Source of the DNA: Firmicutes bacterium CAG:534
GTDB taxonomy: Bacteria > Bacillota > Clostridia > Lachnospirales > Lachnospiraceae
Reading direction: 5' to 3'
NCBI GenBank assembly: GCA_000436115.1
Contig: FR894534.1
Location: 28,991-45,007, forward strand
DNA: 16,017 bases
The position numbers were made by a program, and so were the translations under genes. Of this stretch, positions 1 through 6,434 are shown one piece after another. The notes beneath the pieces are model-generated. The model did no database searches and was not told the DNA's origin. It worked only from the letters and a program-made list of their open reading frames with translations. Within the stretch, counting starts at the first letter, position 1. The number at the start of each line of letters is the position of its first letter.

Positions 1-2
1 AG

Positions 3-200
3 GTATTTGCTAAGATTGGGCCTGTTGACCGATCAGAAGTAATGATCGTAGGGGACTCCCTGACAGGCGACATCCGGGGAGGAAACAACGCAGGGATCCT
101 TACCTGCTGGTATAATCCGGAAGGAACGGCAGCAAAGGAAGCGGTCAGAATTGATCATGAGATAAGGGATCTCCATGAGGTGTATGGGCTTTTGAAGTAG
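3..200 (+). CDS. HAD-family hydrolase, YjjG-type nucleotidase (C-terminal part)
   Basis: Only the last 65 codons are in the window, ending at the TAG at 198-200; the start lies upstream. The visible part contains the conserved HAD block with the acidic metal-binding motif (VGDSLTGDIRGGNNAG), followed by TCWYNPEG. This arrangement is typical of the YjjG family, which dephosphorylates non-canonical pyrimidine and purine nucleoside monophosphates in the cytoplasm. The GDSLTGD acidic residues would hold the catalytic magnesium. The chain then ends in a short helix, as expected for a complete C-terminus. Family assignment comes from this motif only. The N-terminal catalytic DxD and the cap domain are outside the window, so substrate cannot be judged. 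Confidence 0.8.
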   Translation, partial: VFAKIGPVDRSEVMIVGDSLTGDIRGGNNAGILTCWYNPEGTAAKEAVRIDHEIRDLHEVYGLLK

Positions 201-305
201 AACAGCCACAGCAGTTATCAAACTAGTGTTAACAAAAATTTTAAGAAATTTATAAATCATTTCGATACATAGCGGTTTATCTGTGGTAAAATAATAAACA
301 AGAAG

Positions 306-365
306 TCATTTCTTATATTCAATAATATTATTCAATAACTATTCAAAATCATTTCTTATTGTCAA
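306..365 (+). repeat. Pair of short direct repeats upstream of the nuclease gene
   Basis: The 11-mer TCATTTCTTAT occurs at 306-316 and again at 349-359. In both copies TCAA follows two bases later, so the units agree at 15 of 18 positions with a 43-nt period. Between them lie further ATTCAA copies (317, 330, 341) and a 12-bp AT-only palindrome (321-332). The region is very AT-rich compared with its surroundings. It could be a regulator site or degenerated sequence; no function can be assigned. Confidence 0.4.
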
Positions 366-375
366 AACCATGTAT

Positions 376-451
376 GGAACATTTCCCAAAGGAAAAATGG
401 CAAGGGAATGTCCTATCCGGCTTTCTCTTGCGAAAAACAAAAAGAGAAAGC
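376..451 (+). other. Two tandem stem-loops in the leader of the PD-(D/E)XK gene
   Basis: The second stem is perfect: 420-429 (GCTTTCTCTT) pairs with 442-451 (AAGAGAAAGC), 10 bp with a 12-nt loop, and it stops exactly where the ribosome binding site GAGGAG (452-457) begins. The first is imperfect: 376-387 pairs with 404-413 over about ten base pairs with two single-base bulges. Neither is followed by a U-tract, so they are not ordinary terminators. Structure next to the ribosome binding site may affect initiation or block readthrough expression; that role is inferred. Confidence 0.5.
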
Positions 452-460
452 GAGGAGTAA

Positions 461-1243
461 ATGGATTTACAAGAGAAAGTAAAAAGAGTACAGGAATTCC
501 GTCTGATCGATGACGTGTTCTTTGAAGTGTTTGCAGAGGATATTCCGGCCTGCCAGGAGATCATTAGGACGATCCTGGAAGACCCGGAGCTGATCGTGCA
601 TGATGTGATCGTCCAGAGCAGCAGGCGGAACCTTTATGGGAGATCCGTAAGATTGGACGCCCTGTGCAGCCTGGGAGACGGAACAAAGTGTAACATAGAG
701 GTGCAAAGATCCGACCGGGACGACCACCTAAAGAGGGCAAGGTTTAATGCCTCCAGCATTACGGTAAGAGAGTCGGGATCGGGAGAACGGTTTGAGGATA
801 TTCTGGAACTGTATATCATATATATTTCGGAATTTGACTTTCTTAAAGGAGGACTTACCACCTATCATATCGATAAGGTGATCCGGGAAAACGGAGAGGT
901 AGTGGATGACGGTCTGCATGAGATTTTTGTCAATACAGCCGTGGATGATGGGAGCAGCATAGCAGGACTGATGTCCTGCTTTACCAGAAAAGAAGTAACA
1001 AACCGGGAGTTCCCGGCAGTGACCAGGAGATTTCAGGAGTTAAAGAGCGAGGGAGGTGCAGACGCTGTGTGTGAGATTATGGAGAGGTATCTGAAAGAAG
1101 GAAGGCTGGAAGCGCAAAGGGAAGAAAGAATTAGGGCGATACAAAATATGATTGATCTGGAAATTCCCAAGGAAAAAATTTTAAAGAAATATTCCCCGGA
1201 AGAATATCAGGAGGCAGAAGCTCTTCTGATGGCAACAGTATAG
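461..1243 (+). CDS. Rpn/PDDEXK_2-family PD-(D/E)XK nuclease
   Basis: This 260-residue protein resembles the PD-(D/E)XK 'transposase' or recombination-promoting nuclease family, which is abundant and often multicopy in Lachnospiraceae. The N-terminus (LIDDVFFEVFAED, residues 15-27) matches the family opening. The nuclease core is visible as RLDAL with D66, followed by IEVQ with E80 and Q82, the usual Asp...Glu-x-Gln variant of the active site. The C-terminus is charged and helical and ends in the KYSPEEYQEAEAL-type motif common to the family. The ATG at 461 follows GAGGAG at 452-457 with a short spacer. Length is normal and there is no frameshift. It stands alone, with no inverted repeats or second transposition gene, so it is probably a chromosomal nuclease rather than an active element. 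DNA cleavage is inferred from family. Confidence 0.8.
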   Translation: MDLQEKVKRVQEFRLIDDVFFEVFAEDIPACQEIIRTILEDPELIVHDVIVQSSRRNLYGRSVRLDALCSLGDGTKCNIEVQRSDRDDHLKRARFNASSITVRESGSGERFEDILELYIIYISEFDFLKGGLTTYHIDKVIRENGEVVDDGLHEIFVNTAVDDGSSIAGLMSCFTRKEVTNREFPAVTRRFQELKSEGGADAVCEIMERYLKEGRLEAQREERIRAIQNMIDLEIPKEKILKKYSPEEYQEAEALLMATV

Positions 1244-1254
1244 AGAAAATAAAC

Positions 1255-1287
1255 AATCCCCAAAGGCAATGCGCCTTTGGGGATTTT
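1255..1287. terminator. Bidirectional rho-independent terminator
   Basis: A perfect 13-bp stem, AATCCCCAAAGGC at 1255-1267 with GCCTTTGGGGATT at 1273-1285, closes a 5-nt loop. On the plus strand the stem ends in TTTT, 12 nt after the nuclease stop. On the minus strand it is followed by GTTTATTTTC, about 33 nt after the stop of the convergent gene. It therefore suits termination of both genes. Confidence 0.85.
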
Positions 1288-1318
1288 AATCTATATCGGA
1301 TAGAACCGGACAGTCCTT

Positions 1319-2005
1319 CTAGTTTCTGGTAATCCGTATCTGGAGATTGGGATTAGCGTCCGCATATTCTGTGATGTAAGAGGATACTTCTTCTACGCTC
1401 ATGAGCTCTTCTTTGGCGGGAACAGTGGTGTTTTCAGACCATTCTTTATAAACTTCACTGTTGGTGTCAACGGTATCATCAATGTACTCATAATGACAGG
1501 TGTGGGTTGTCATAGGATCTCCGTTGAAGGCGACTGTGTTGCCGTTTTCATCCGTCTGATTAACAGTATCTTCTTCAGAAAAGGACTGTGAAATCACATA
1601 GTCAGGGAGCAGGGTGTTTTTATTGATATAATATGCGGTGTAATAGTAGAGGCCGACACTGCCGAAGGTAGTGGTATCAAACTGTTCCAGAAGATAATAA
1701 TCTTCCGGGTTGACCAGATCGCTTGTAAAATCATGTGTTACAGTATAGCCAAGTTCCATGTTGTAAAAGCCGCACGCTGGCTCTACTCTTGCAAAAAAGC
1801 TTTCAATAATATCGGTATAAGCATTATAACTGAAGTTAGAAAGGGTTTCATTCGTACCATACCAGCCCTTGTCTGTAAGAAAGTAAGTTTCGCCCTCATC
1901 GCCCTTCACAAGCATGGCAGCGTTTGCACATACGGAAGAATAAAGGTCGGGTGCGTTATAAGTAATAAGATTTTTATCAAAATCCACATAAATATTTCTT
2001 TCCAT
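1319..2005 (-). CDS. Hypothetical protein, possibly an N-terminally truncated secreted protein or lipoprotein
   Basis: A 228-codon ORF rich in Tyr, Thr, Asp and Asn encodes a soluble-looking acidic protein with no family I recognise. Composition (runs such as GLYYYTAYYINKN and HTCHYEYIDD) suggests beta-rich extracytoplasmic protein, yet there is no signal peptide, lipobox or membrane segment. An in-frame TGA lies only seven codons upstream of the ATG at 2005, and the 20 nt before that ATG hold no convincing ribosome binding site. These points suggest that an original N-terminus, possibly with a signal sequence, has been lost, leaving a remnant that may not be expressed. The remaining frame is open throughout, so decay would be recent. 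It shares the terminator at 1255-1287 with the convergent nuclease gene. Alternative: an intact small cytoplasmic protein with a poorly defined start. Confidence 0.5.
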   Translation of the reverse strand: MERNIYVDFDKNLITYNAPDLYSSVCANAAMLVKGDEGETYFLTDKGWYGTNETLSNFSYNAYTDIIESFFARVEPACGFYNMELGYTVTHDFTSDLVNPEDYYLLEQFDTTTFGSVGLYYYTAYYINKNTLLPDYVISQSFSEEDTVNQTDENGNTVAFNGDPMTTHTCHYEYIDDTVDTNSEVYKEWSENTTVPAKEELMSVEEVSSYITEYADANPNLQIRITRN

Positions 2006-2153
2006 AATATCGTGTCCATAAATTGATCACGCACATTGTTATAGGAAATCACATGGAATCAGAAGGATCTTTATTTTATTTGTACGTTTTGTATCATATC
2101 ACACAAATAACAAGATAGTAAAAAAAACGTTATAAGTTCACTTTTAAGCAATG

Positions 2154-2182
2154 TTGACACCACAAAAAGGATGTACTATCAT
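2154..2182 (+). promoter_or_regulatory. Promoter of the MarR-ABC exporter operon
   Basis: A perfect -35 box TTGACA (2154-2159) is followed after 17 bp by TATCAT (2177-2182), five of six matches to TATAAT. It would start transcription near 2189, giving a short leader before the MarR start at 2244. The spacer and -10 lie inside the large palindrome described separately, so a repressor bound there would exclude RNA polymerase. Confidence 0.75.
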
Positions 2183-2209
2183 CTAAATAGATGTAGGTAC
2201 ATCCTTTTT
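2164..2209. promoter_or_regulatory. 46-bp interrupted palindrome, probable MarR operator
   Basis: AAAAAGGATGTAC (2164-2176) is the exact reverse complement of GTACATCCTTTTT (2197-2209). A second, inner inverted pair, CATCTA (2180-2185) with TAGATG (2188-2193), shares the same centre, so 38 of 46 positions are self-complementary. The left outer arm fills the -35/-10 spacer and the right arm follows the likely start site. MarR repressors commonly bind such inverted repeats in their own promoters, so autoregulation is the natural reading, but binding is inferred. Confidence 0.65.
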
Positions 2210-2243
2210 GATACAAAGAAGCATAGAAAGTGTAGAGGAAGCT

Positions 2244-2735
2244 ATGGACGAAACAGGAAGAAAGATCACAAAGATTGCAAGGGAAGTCAGTAAATTTACG
2301 GTTCAGGCTATGAAGGAAGAGGGGATAGGCACAGCGGAATTTGATTTTATCCACCTGATCCGTCATCAGCCAGGACTGACCCAGGCACAGGTCAGGGAAC
2401 AGCTTGGAATTGATAAGGGAGCAGCCGCAAGGCGCACCATGAGCCTTGAGAACAAAGGGTATTTGTACAGAAAGCCCAATCCGGCGGATAAGAGAAGCCA
2501 GCTCCTTTATGCCACAGAAAAAGCGGAAAATTTAAAAAATTCAAAAACATACATAGAGAGCGTGTTTTATGAGTGGCTGCTTGCGGAGCTGCCAGCAAAG
2601 GAAAAGGAAGCCTTTTGCAGTACGCTTGATACGCTGTACTGGCGGTCAGAACTACAGAGAAGAGACGGCTTTAAGGATGTAGCCAGGCTTGTGAACCAGC
2701 AGGCGGCAGATCAGGAGGTGCAGGATGAGAGATAG
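2244..2735 (+). CDS. MarR-family transcriptional regulator
   Basis: With the ATG at 2244 this is a 163-residue MarR-type winged-helix regulator. Residues 30-90 contain the wHTH: the recognition helix region LTQAQVREQLGIDKGAAARRTMSLENKGYL (45-74), followed by the wing with the family's D-x-R signature (D82, R84). Flanking helices would form the dimer interface. An in-frame TTG at 2208 would add 12 residues, but it lies inside the operator palindrome without a ribosome binding site, whereas GAGG at 2235-2238 is well placed for 2244. The gene overlaps the next ABC gene by 11 nt, so it is translationally coupled to the exporter it probably controls. Such regulators are usually repressors released by a small-molecule ligand, often the pump's substrate; the ligand cannot be read from sequence. 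Confidence 0.88.
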   Translation: MDETGRKITKIAREVSKFTVQAMKEEGIGTAEFDFIHLIRHQPGLTQAQVREQLGIDKGAAARRTMSLENKGYLYRKPNPADKRSQLLYATEKAENLKNSKTYIESVFYEWLLAELPAKEKEAFCSTLDTLYWRSELQRRDGFKDVARLVNQQAADQEVQDER

Positions 2736-4491
2736 ACAACGGATCAGTTCCTACTTCCTGGAGGAATGGAGAGTACTCCTTGCAGTTACGGTTTTTGGCC
2801 TGATTTATAATCTGGGGCTTTTGGCGGGGCCCTGGTTTGAAGGAAAAATGACAGGCTGCCTTCTGGACATTCTGGATGGCCGGGCAGCTTATCAGAACAT
2901 GCTGATCCTGGTAGGCCTTTATGTGGCGGTAATCGGGTTAGTACAGCTTTCACGATATTTAAAACGCTTTTATGTAAGGCGCTTTGCCAATAACGTGAAC
3001 CGTCAGATGAAGCAGATCTTGTATCACAGTCTTGTAAACAAAAGCAGGGCGGAATTAGAAGAGGAAGGCGCTGGCAATGTGATGACAAAGGCCATTCTGG
3101 ATGTGGATGACTGTGCAGAGGGAATGCGGAAATTCACAACGGAAATCTTTGATACCGGGGTGGCGCTGGCGGCCTATGCCGGAATGCTGCTTTTTTATGA
3201 TTTCCGGCTGGCGCTGATCTGTATGGCGTTTCCTCCGATATCCTATCGGCTGGCAGAAAAGATGAAGGTGGTGGTGCAGCGCACCGGGGCAGCCTACAAG
3301 GAGCAGTCAGGAGTACTCAGCAGCGCAACCTTAGACCGGGCGGCCGGGGAGCTTACCTACCGGGTATATGGCTGTGAGGAAGAAAGAAGGCAGGCCTACG
3401 AGCAGAACCTTTCCGATTATGAAAAGGCTGCAGTAAGAGCTAATATATGGAGCACGGCGCTTCCTCCGCTTTACCGGGTGATCTCCATGACAGGAGTGCT
3501 CTTTATTTTCTGGTTTGGAAGCAGAAATGTAGCCGGAACGGGATGGAAAAGCTGGGATGTAGCTGCTTTTGCTACTTTTTTATCCTGCTTTATCAAGCTG
3601 GCTGTGAAATCCTCCAGCGCAGCAAAGCTTTTTAATGCTGTGCATAAGGCGCAGGTCTCCTGGAAACGCATTAAGCCCTTTATGCATGAAAGAGGGAACA
3701 CGGTGGAAGGCAGGGTGCAGGAAAAGGGACGCCTTACAGTCTCCCATTTAAGCTTTGCTTATCCGGGAGGAAAACAGATTTACAGGGAAGTAAACTTAAA
3801 AGCGGATCCGGGGCAGATCATTGGGATCACCGGGCCGGTCGCCTGCGGAAAATCTACCCTGGGAAAGACCTTTCTCTGTGAGTATCCCTACGAGGGGAGT
3901 ATCCGCTTTGAGGGAAGAGAGCTGAGGAAAATGACAAAGGAGATGTTAAGCGGAACCATAGGTTATCTGGGACATGATCCGGAGCTTTTTCATGACAGTA
4001 TCCGCAACAATGTGCTTCTGGGAGAAGAGACAGAGCTGGAACCATACCTCCGGGCAGTCTGTATGCAGCAGGAGGTGGCAGACATGGAGCAGGGGCCGGA
4101 TACTGTGGTGGGAAGCGGAGGCATCCGGCTTTCAGGAGGACAGGCAAAGAGACTGGCGCTTGCAAGAACGCTGTGTCATGTAAGGCCGGTGCTGGTGCTG
4201 GACGATCCTTTTTCTGCGCTGGATATGGATACGGAAAGGGAGATCTTTGACAATTTGAAGGAAATGTGCAGGGACAGCATTGTGCTCCTGATCTCTCACA
4301 GACTTTCCCTGTTCCCAAAGATGGATCAGGTCATCTTTATGGAGGAGGGAAAGGCAGTTGTGGGTACGCATGATGAGATGATGAAGATGCAGCCTGAGTA
4401 TGCAAGCCTTTATCAGGTACAGGTGGCGGCCACGCAGACGGCACCTCTTGATGGCAAAGAGAAGGGAAAGGAGAAGAACCATGCAAAATAG
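2725..4491 (+). CDS. Heterodimeric ABC exporter, half-transporter with degenerate catalytic site
   Basis: This 588-residue protein is a type I (MdlB/BmrC-like) half-transporter: an N-terminal transmembrane domain (hydrophobic segments near residues 15-37, 56-78, 132-160, 245-265 and 275-297) fused to an ATPase domain. The ATPase has Walker A GPVACGKST (370-378), an intact signature LSGGQ (469-473), Walker B ending in D493 and the H-loop H525. Two catalytic positions deviate: the residue after Walker B is D494 instead of Glu, and the Q-loop position is H417 instead of Gln. This is the pattern of the non-catalytic-site subunit in heterodimeric exporters. AGGAGGTG precedes the ATG at 2725, which overlaps the MarR gene; the 3' end overlaps the partner gene by 11 nt. 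It likely exports drugs, lipids or peptides; substrate is unknown. Confidence 0.9.
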   Translation: MRDRQRISSYFLEEWRVLLAVTVFGLIYNLGLLAGPWFEGKMTGCLLDILDGRAAYQNMLILVGLYVAVIGLVQLSRYLKRFYVRRFANNVNRQMKQILYHSLVNKSRAELEEEGAGNVMTKAILDVDDCAEGMRKFTTEIFDTGVALAAYAGMLLFYDFRLALICMAFPPISYRLAEKMKVVVQRTGAAYKEQSGVLSSATLDRAAGELTYRVYGCEEERRQAYEQNLSDYEKAAVRANIWSTALPPLYRVISMTGVLFIFWFGSRNVAGTGWKSWDVAAFATFLSCFIKLAVKSSSAAKLFNAVHKAQVSWKRIKPFMHERGNTVEGRVQEKGRLTVSHLSFAYPGGKQIYREVNLKADPGQIIGITGPVACGKSTLGKTFLCEYPYEGSIRFEGRELRKMTKEMLSGTIGYLGHDPELFHDSIRNNVLLGEETELEPYLRAVCMQQEVADMEQGPDTVVGSGGIRLSGGQAKRLALARTLCHVRPVLVLDDPFSALDMDTEREIFDNLKEMCRDSIVLLISHRLSLFPKMDQVIFMEEGKAVVGTHDEMMKMQPEYASLYQVQVAATQTAPLDGKEKGKEKNHAK

Positions 4492-6133
4492 GACAAATGT
4501 GGCAGGAATGATTGGACAGACCATAAAAAAGCATTGGGGGTTGTCTTTTTTCATTGTAATAGCAGTTATCGGCGCCACTGCAGCAGCCCTGCTGCCTCCG
4601 CTTGTTCTGGGGAAAGCCATTGATACCATGACAAAGGGCAGAGGGATCCCGCTTTCCATGATCCTCCTTTATTTTGGATTTACGGCGGTCACGGGGCTGA
4701 TGGAAAGCCTGCGGGAAGGACTGCTTACCCTGTTTGGACAAAAGATCACCCATGCGCTCAGAAGCGGCATGATGCGCAAATATACCCGCTTGACGGCAAA
4801 TTCTCTGACAGCAAAGGAGCCGGGAGCAGTGGTTTCAAGATTTGTGGGGGATGCGGACACAGTAGAAAATTTGTTTACCTCAGGAATGATCAGTATGTTT
4901 GCGGACGCCTGTAAGATCGTCAGTATCTTTGCCGTGATCTGGTTTCAAAATCCCGGTCTTGCAGTGGTGCTGCTTTTCCTTCTTCCGGTCTTGTTTTGGT
5001 TTACCCGCATGGTGCAGAAGAATATGCTGACAGCCCAGCTTAAAAACCGTATTGCTGTGAGCAGGGCCTCAGGCCATGTGCCGGAAACCTTAAAGAATAT
5101 CAGGACGATCCACTGCCTTTCAAAAGAGGCGTATATGGAAAAGCGCTATGACGAATATATTGGGGAAGGCTATCAGGCCATGGAAAGGACAAACTTTTAT
5201 GATGCCGTTTACTCCCCTGTCATTATCCTTTTAAATGCCATTGTGGTAGCAGTGGTGATGCTGCTTTCCGCTTCGGGAAATGCAAGGATCCTGACATTTT
5301 TCGGAATGTCTGCGGGAACGGCGGTAGCAGTGATGAATTATATTTCCCAGATCTTTTCTCCGGTGGAAAGCCTTGGGATGGAGATCCAGACCATTCAGTC
5401 TGCCATAGCGGGAGTAAAAAGAATGAATGAATTTCTTGCAGAGGAGGAGCTTCCCGAAAACAGTATGGCAGAGGAAGAAATTCCAGAGCAGGAAAAGAAG
5501 GGCTGTCTTGTGGAATTCCAAGATGTCACCTTTGCCTATGAAGAGCAGGAGGTGTTAAAGCATTTGAGCTTTCAGGTAAAAGAAAAGGAACAGGTTACTC
5601 TGCTTGGAAGGACGGGAGCCGGAAAAAGTACGATTCTTAAGCTGCTTTTAGGACTTTATGAGCCTGTCGGGGGAAGGGTTACCATAGAGGGCGTTCCGGC
5701 AGGAAGGATCCCGGCCTCTAAAAAACGGAAGCTTTTTGGATATGTGGAGCAGTCCTTTTATATGGTTCCCGGAACGGTACGGGAACAGATCACGCTTTAT
5801 GACCGGCGCATCAGTGAAAAAGAGGTGGAAAATGCAGCCAGGCTGGTAGGACTTGACACAGTGATTGAGAGCTTTGAGCAGGGCTATGAAACTATATGTA
5901 CCCGGGAGCTTTTTTCGGAAGGACAATGGCAGCTTCTGGCTATTGCCCGGGCTGCAGTAGCGGATCCCAGGCTTCTTTTGCTGGATGAGATCACTGCCAA
6001 TCTGGATGCCCAGACAGAAAAAATGGTTCTGGATGCCCTTCAGAGAGTGGCGGGAGGAAGGACGGTCATTTCCATATCACACAGGATAAATGCTAAGACC
6101 GGAAGGGTAATTAACCTGCCTTCCGGTTCATAA
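4481..6133 (+). CDS. Heterodimeric ABC exporter, half-transporter with consensus catalytic glutamate
   Basis: From the ATG at 4481 (AAAGGAGAAG just upstream) this is a 550-residue permease-ATPase fusion. A longer frame opens at 4400, but that extension is Arg-rich, lies within the previous gene and lacks a suitable ribosome binding site. The membrane domain is followed by an ATPase with Walker A GRTGAGKST (376-384), Walker B D502 with catalytic E503, and H-loop H534; the Q-loop Gln is present. Its signature motif is degenerate, FSEGQ (478-482) instead of LSGGQ. Paired with the upstream subunit, the consensus site combines this Walker A/B and Glu with the partner's LSGGQ. The degenerate site combines FSEGQ with the partner's Asp. 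That reciprocal pattern is what is known for heterodimeric type I exporters such as BmrCD and TM287/288. It is the last gene of the MarR operon. Confidence 0.9.
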   Translation: MQNRTNVAGMIGQTIKKHWGLSFFIVIAVIGATAAALLPPLVLGKAIDTMTKGRGIPLSMILLYFGFTAVTGLMESLREGLLTLFGQKITHALRSGMMRKYTRLTANSLTAKEPGAVVSRFVGDADTVENLFTSGMISMFADACKIVSIFAVIWFQNPGLAVVLLFLLPVLFWFTRMVQKNMLTAQLKNRIAVSRASGHVPETLKNIRTIHCLSKEAYMEKRYDEYIGEGYQAMERTNFYDAVYSPVIILLNAIVVAVVMLLSASGNARILTFFGMSAGTAVAVMNYISQIFSPVESLGMEIQTIQSAIAGVKRMNEFLAEEELPENSMAEEEIPEQEKKGCLVEFQDVTFAYEEQEVLKHLSFQVKEKEQVTLLGRTGAGKSTILKLLLGLYEPVGGRVTIEGVPAGRIPASKKRKLFGYVEQSFYMVPGTVREQITLYDRRISEKEVENAARLVGLDTVIESFEQGYETICTRELFSEGQWQLLAIARAAVADPRLLLLDEITANLDAQTEKMVLDALQRVAGGRTVISISHRINAKTGRVINLPSGS

Positions 6134-6278
6134 AAAATAAAAGCTGCCTGCGTTCTTTAGAAAAAATTTAGAAAATAAAAAGAATTTCTGTATTCATTTT
6201 CTCTCTTGCTTCGTTATAGTATAAAACGGTTGTAAATGTTCACCGCAGATAAGCTGCAAAAAAGTGTGGTGACAGGTA

Positions 6279-6306
6279 TTGACAAAAGCTGTATTATATA
6301 TATAAT
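6279..6306 (+). promoter_or_regulatory. Strong sigma-A-type promoter of the MacAB-like exporter operon
   Basis: Perfect -35 TTGACA (6279-6284) and perfect -10 TATAAT (6301-6306) are separated by 16 bp. Transcription should start near 6313, just before the GAGGAG (6325-6330) that serves the small leader ORF. The preceding stretch, 6134-6278, holds no gene; it has only a minor inverted repeat (TCACC 6240-6244 / GGTGA 6268-6272, enclosing GCAG/CTGC). Confidence 0.85.
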
Positions 6307-6309
6307 ACA
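6290..6309. promoter_or_regulatory. 20-bp perfect palindrome across the -10 box (candidate operator)
   Basis: TGTATTATAT followed by ATATAATACA is a perfect inverted repeat without spacer, covering the -10 hexamer and extending 11 bp into the spacer. Its shape suits a homodimeric repressor blocking RNA polymerase. No regulator gene is adjacent; the only one in the window is the MarR gene, whose presumed operator has a different sequence. Because it is AT-only apart from the outer G and C, chance is not excluded. Confidence 0.5.
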
Positions 6310-6336
6310 ATAGTACAAGAGAGCGAGGAGAGAAAA

Positions 6337-6426
6337 TTGAAAAATAAAATTTATCAATCGCGAGATTTGTGTCTGCGCGCACTTGACACAAACTCGGCAT
6401 GTGCCAAAAAGTGTGCGCAGAAATGA
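6337..6426 (+). CDS. Short leader ORF (29 codons) upstream of the ABC ATPase gene
   Basis: GAGGAG at 6325-6330 sits 6 nt before a TTG at 6337 that opens 29 codons ending at the TGA 6424-6426. The predicted peptide starts MKNKIYQSRDLCLRALDTN and continues SACAKKCAQK. It is strongly basic (7 Lys/Arg, 2 Asp), has Cys at 12, 22 and 26, and has no membrane segment. Its stop overlaps the GAGG (6425-6428) that initiates the ATPase 8 nt further on, and codons 12-29 form a long hairpin. This is the classic layout of a regulatory leader peptide or translational coupler: ribosome progress would decide whether the hairpin forms. It could instead encode a functional small peptide exported by the downstream pump. 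I do not recognise the peptide family, and translation is inferred. Confidence 0.5.
   Translation: MKNKIYQSRDLCLRALDTNSACAKKCAQK
6372..6421 (+). other. Long hairpin inside the leader ORF, next to the ATPase ribosome binding site
   Basis: TCTGCGCGCAC (6372-6382) pairs with GTGTGCGCAGA (6411-6421), 11 bp with one G-U. After a 3-nt bulge (6408-6410), TTGACACA (6383-6390) pairs with TGTGCCAA (6400-6407) with one mismatch, closing on a 9-nt loop. The structure ends 3 nt before the leader stop codon. No U-tract follows, so it is not an intrinsic terminator. A role in translational coupling, ribosome stalling or mRNA stability is inferred. Confidence 0.6.
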
Positions 6427-6434
6427 GGATAAAA

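Noticed and set aside
306..359. The TCATTTCTTAT pair as a CRISPR or large repeat array
   Set aside because: Only two short copies exist, with AT-rich sequence between them and no further periodicity.
461..1243. The PD-(D/E)XK gene as part of an intact insertion sequence
   Set aside because: No terminal inverted repeats or target-site duplication can be found around it, and the family is often chromosomal and solitary.
2208..2243. TTG start at 2208 for the MarR gene
   Set aside because: It falls in the right arm of the operator palindrome without a ribosome binding site; the ATG at 2244 has GAGG at a good distance.
6098..6127. Inverted repeat ACCGGAAGG / CCTTCCGGT at the end of the second ABC gene as a terminator
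   Set aside because: The 9-bp stem is inside the coding end and is followed by A-rich, not T-rich, sequence, so it is not a convincing intrinsic terminator.
6337..6426. Leader peptide as an AgrD-type cyclic autoinducer because of its NSAC stretch
   Set aside because: There is no amphipathic N-terminal helix, no aromatic ring residues after the Cys, no acidic tail and no AgrB protease gene nearby.
6399..6434. ATG at 6399 as start of the ABC ATPase
   Set aside because: It is in the loop and right arm of the leader hairpin and lacks a ribosome binding site; 6435 has GAGG and gives a normal family N-terminus.
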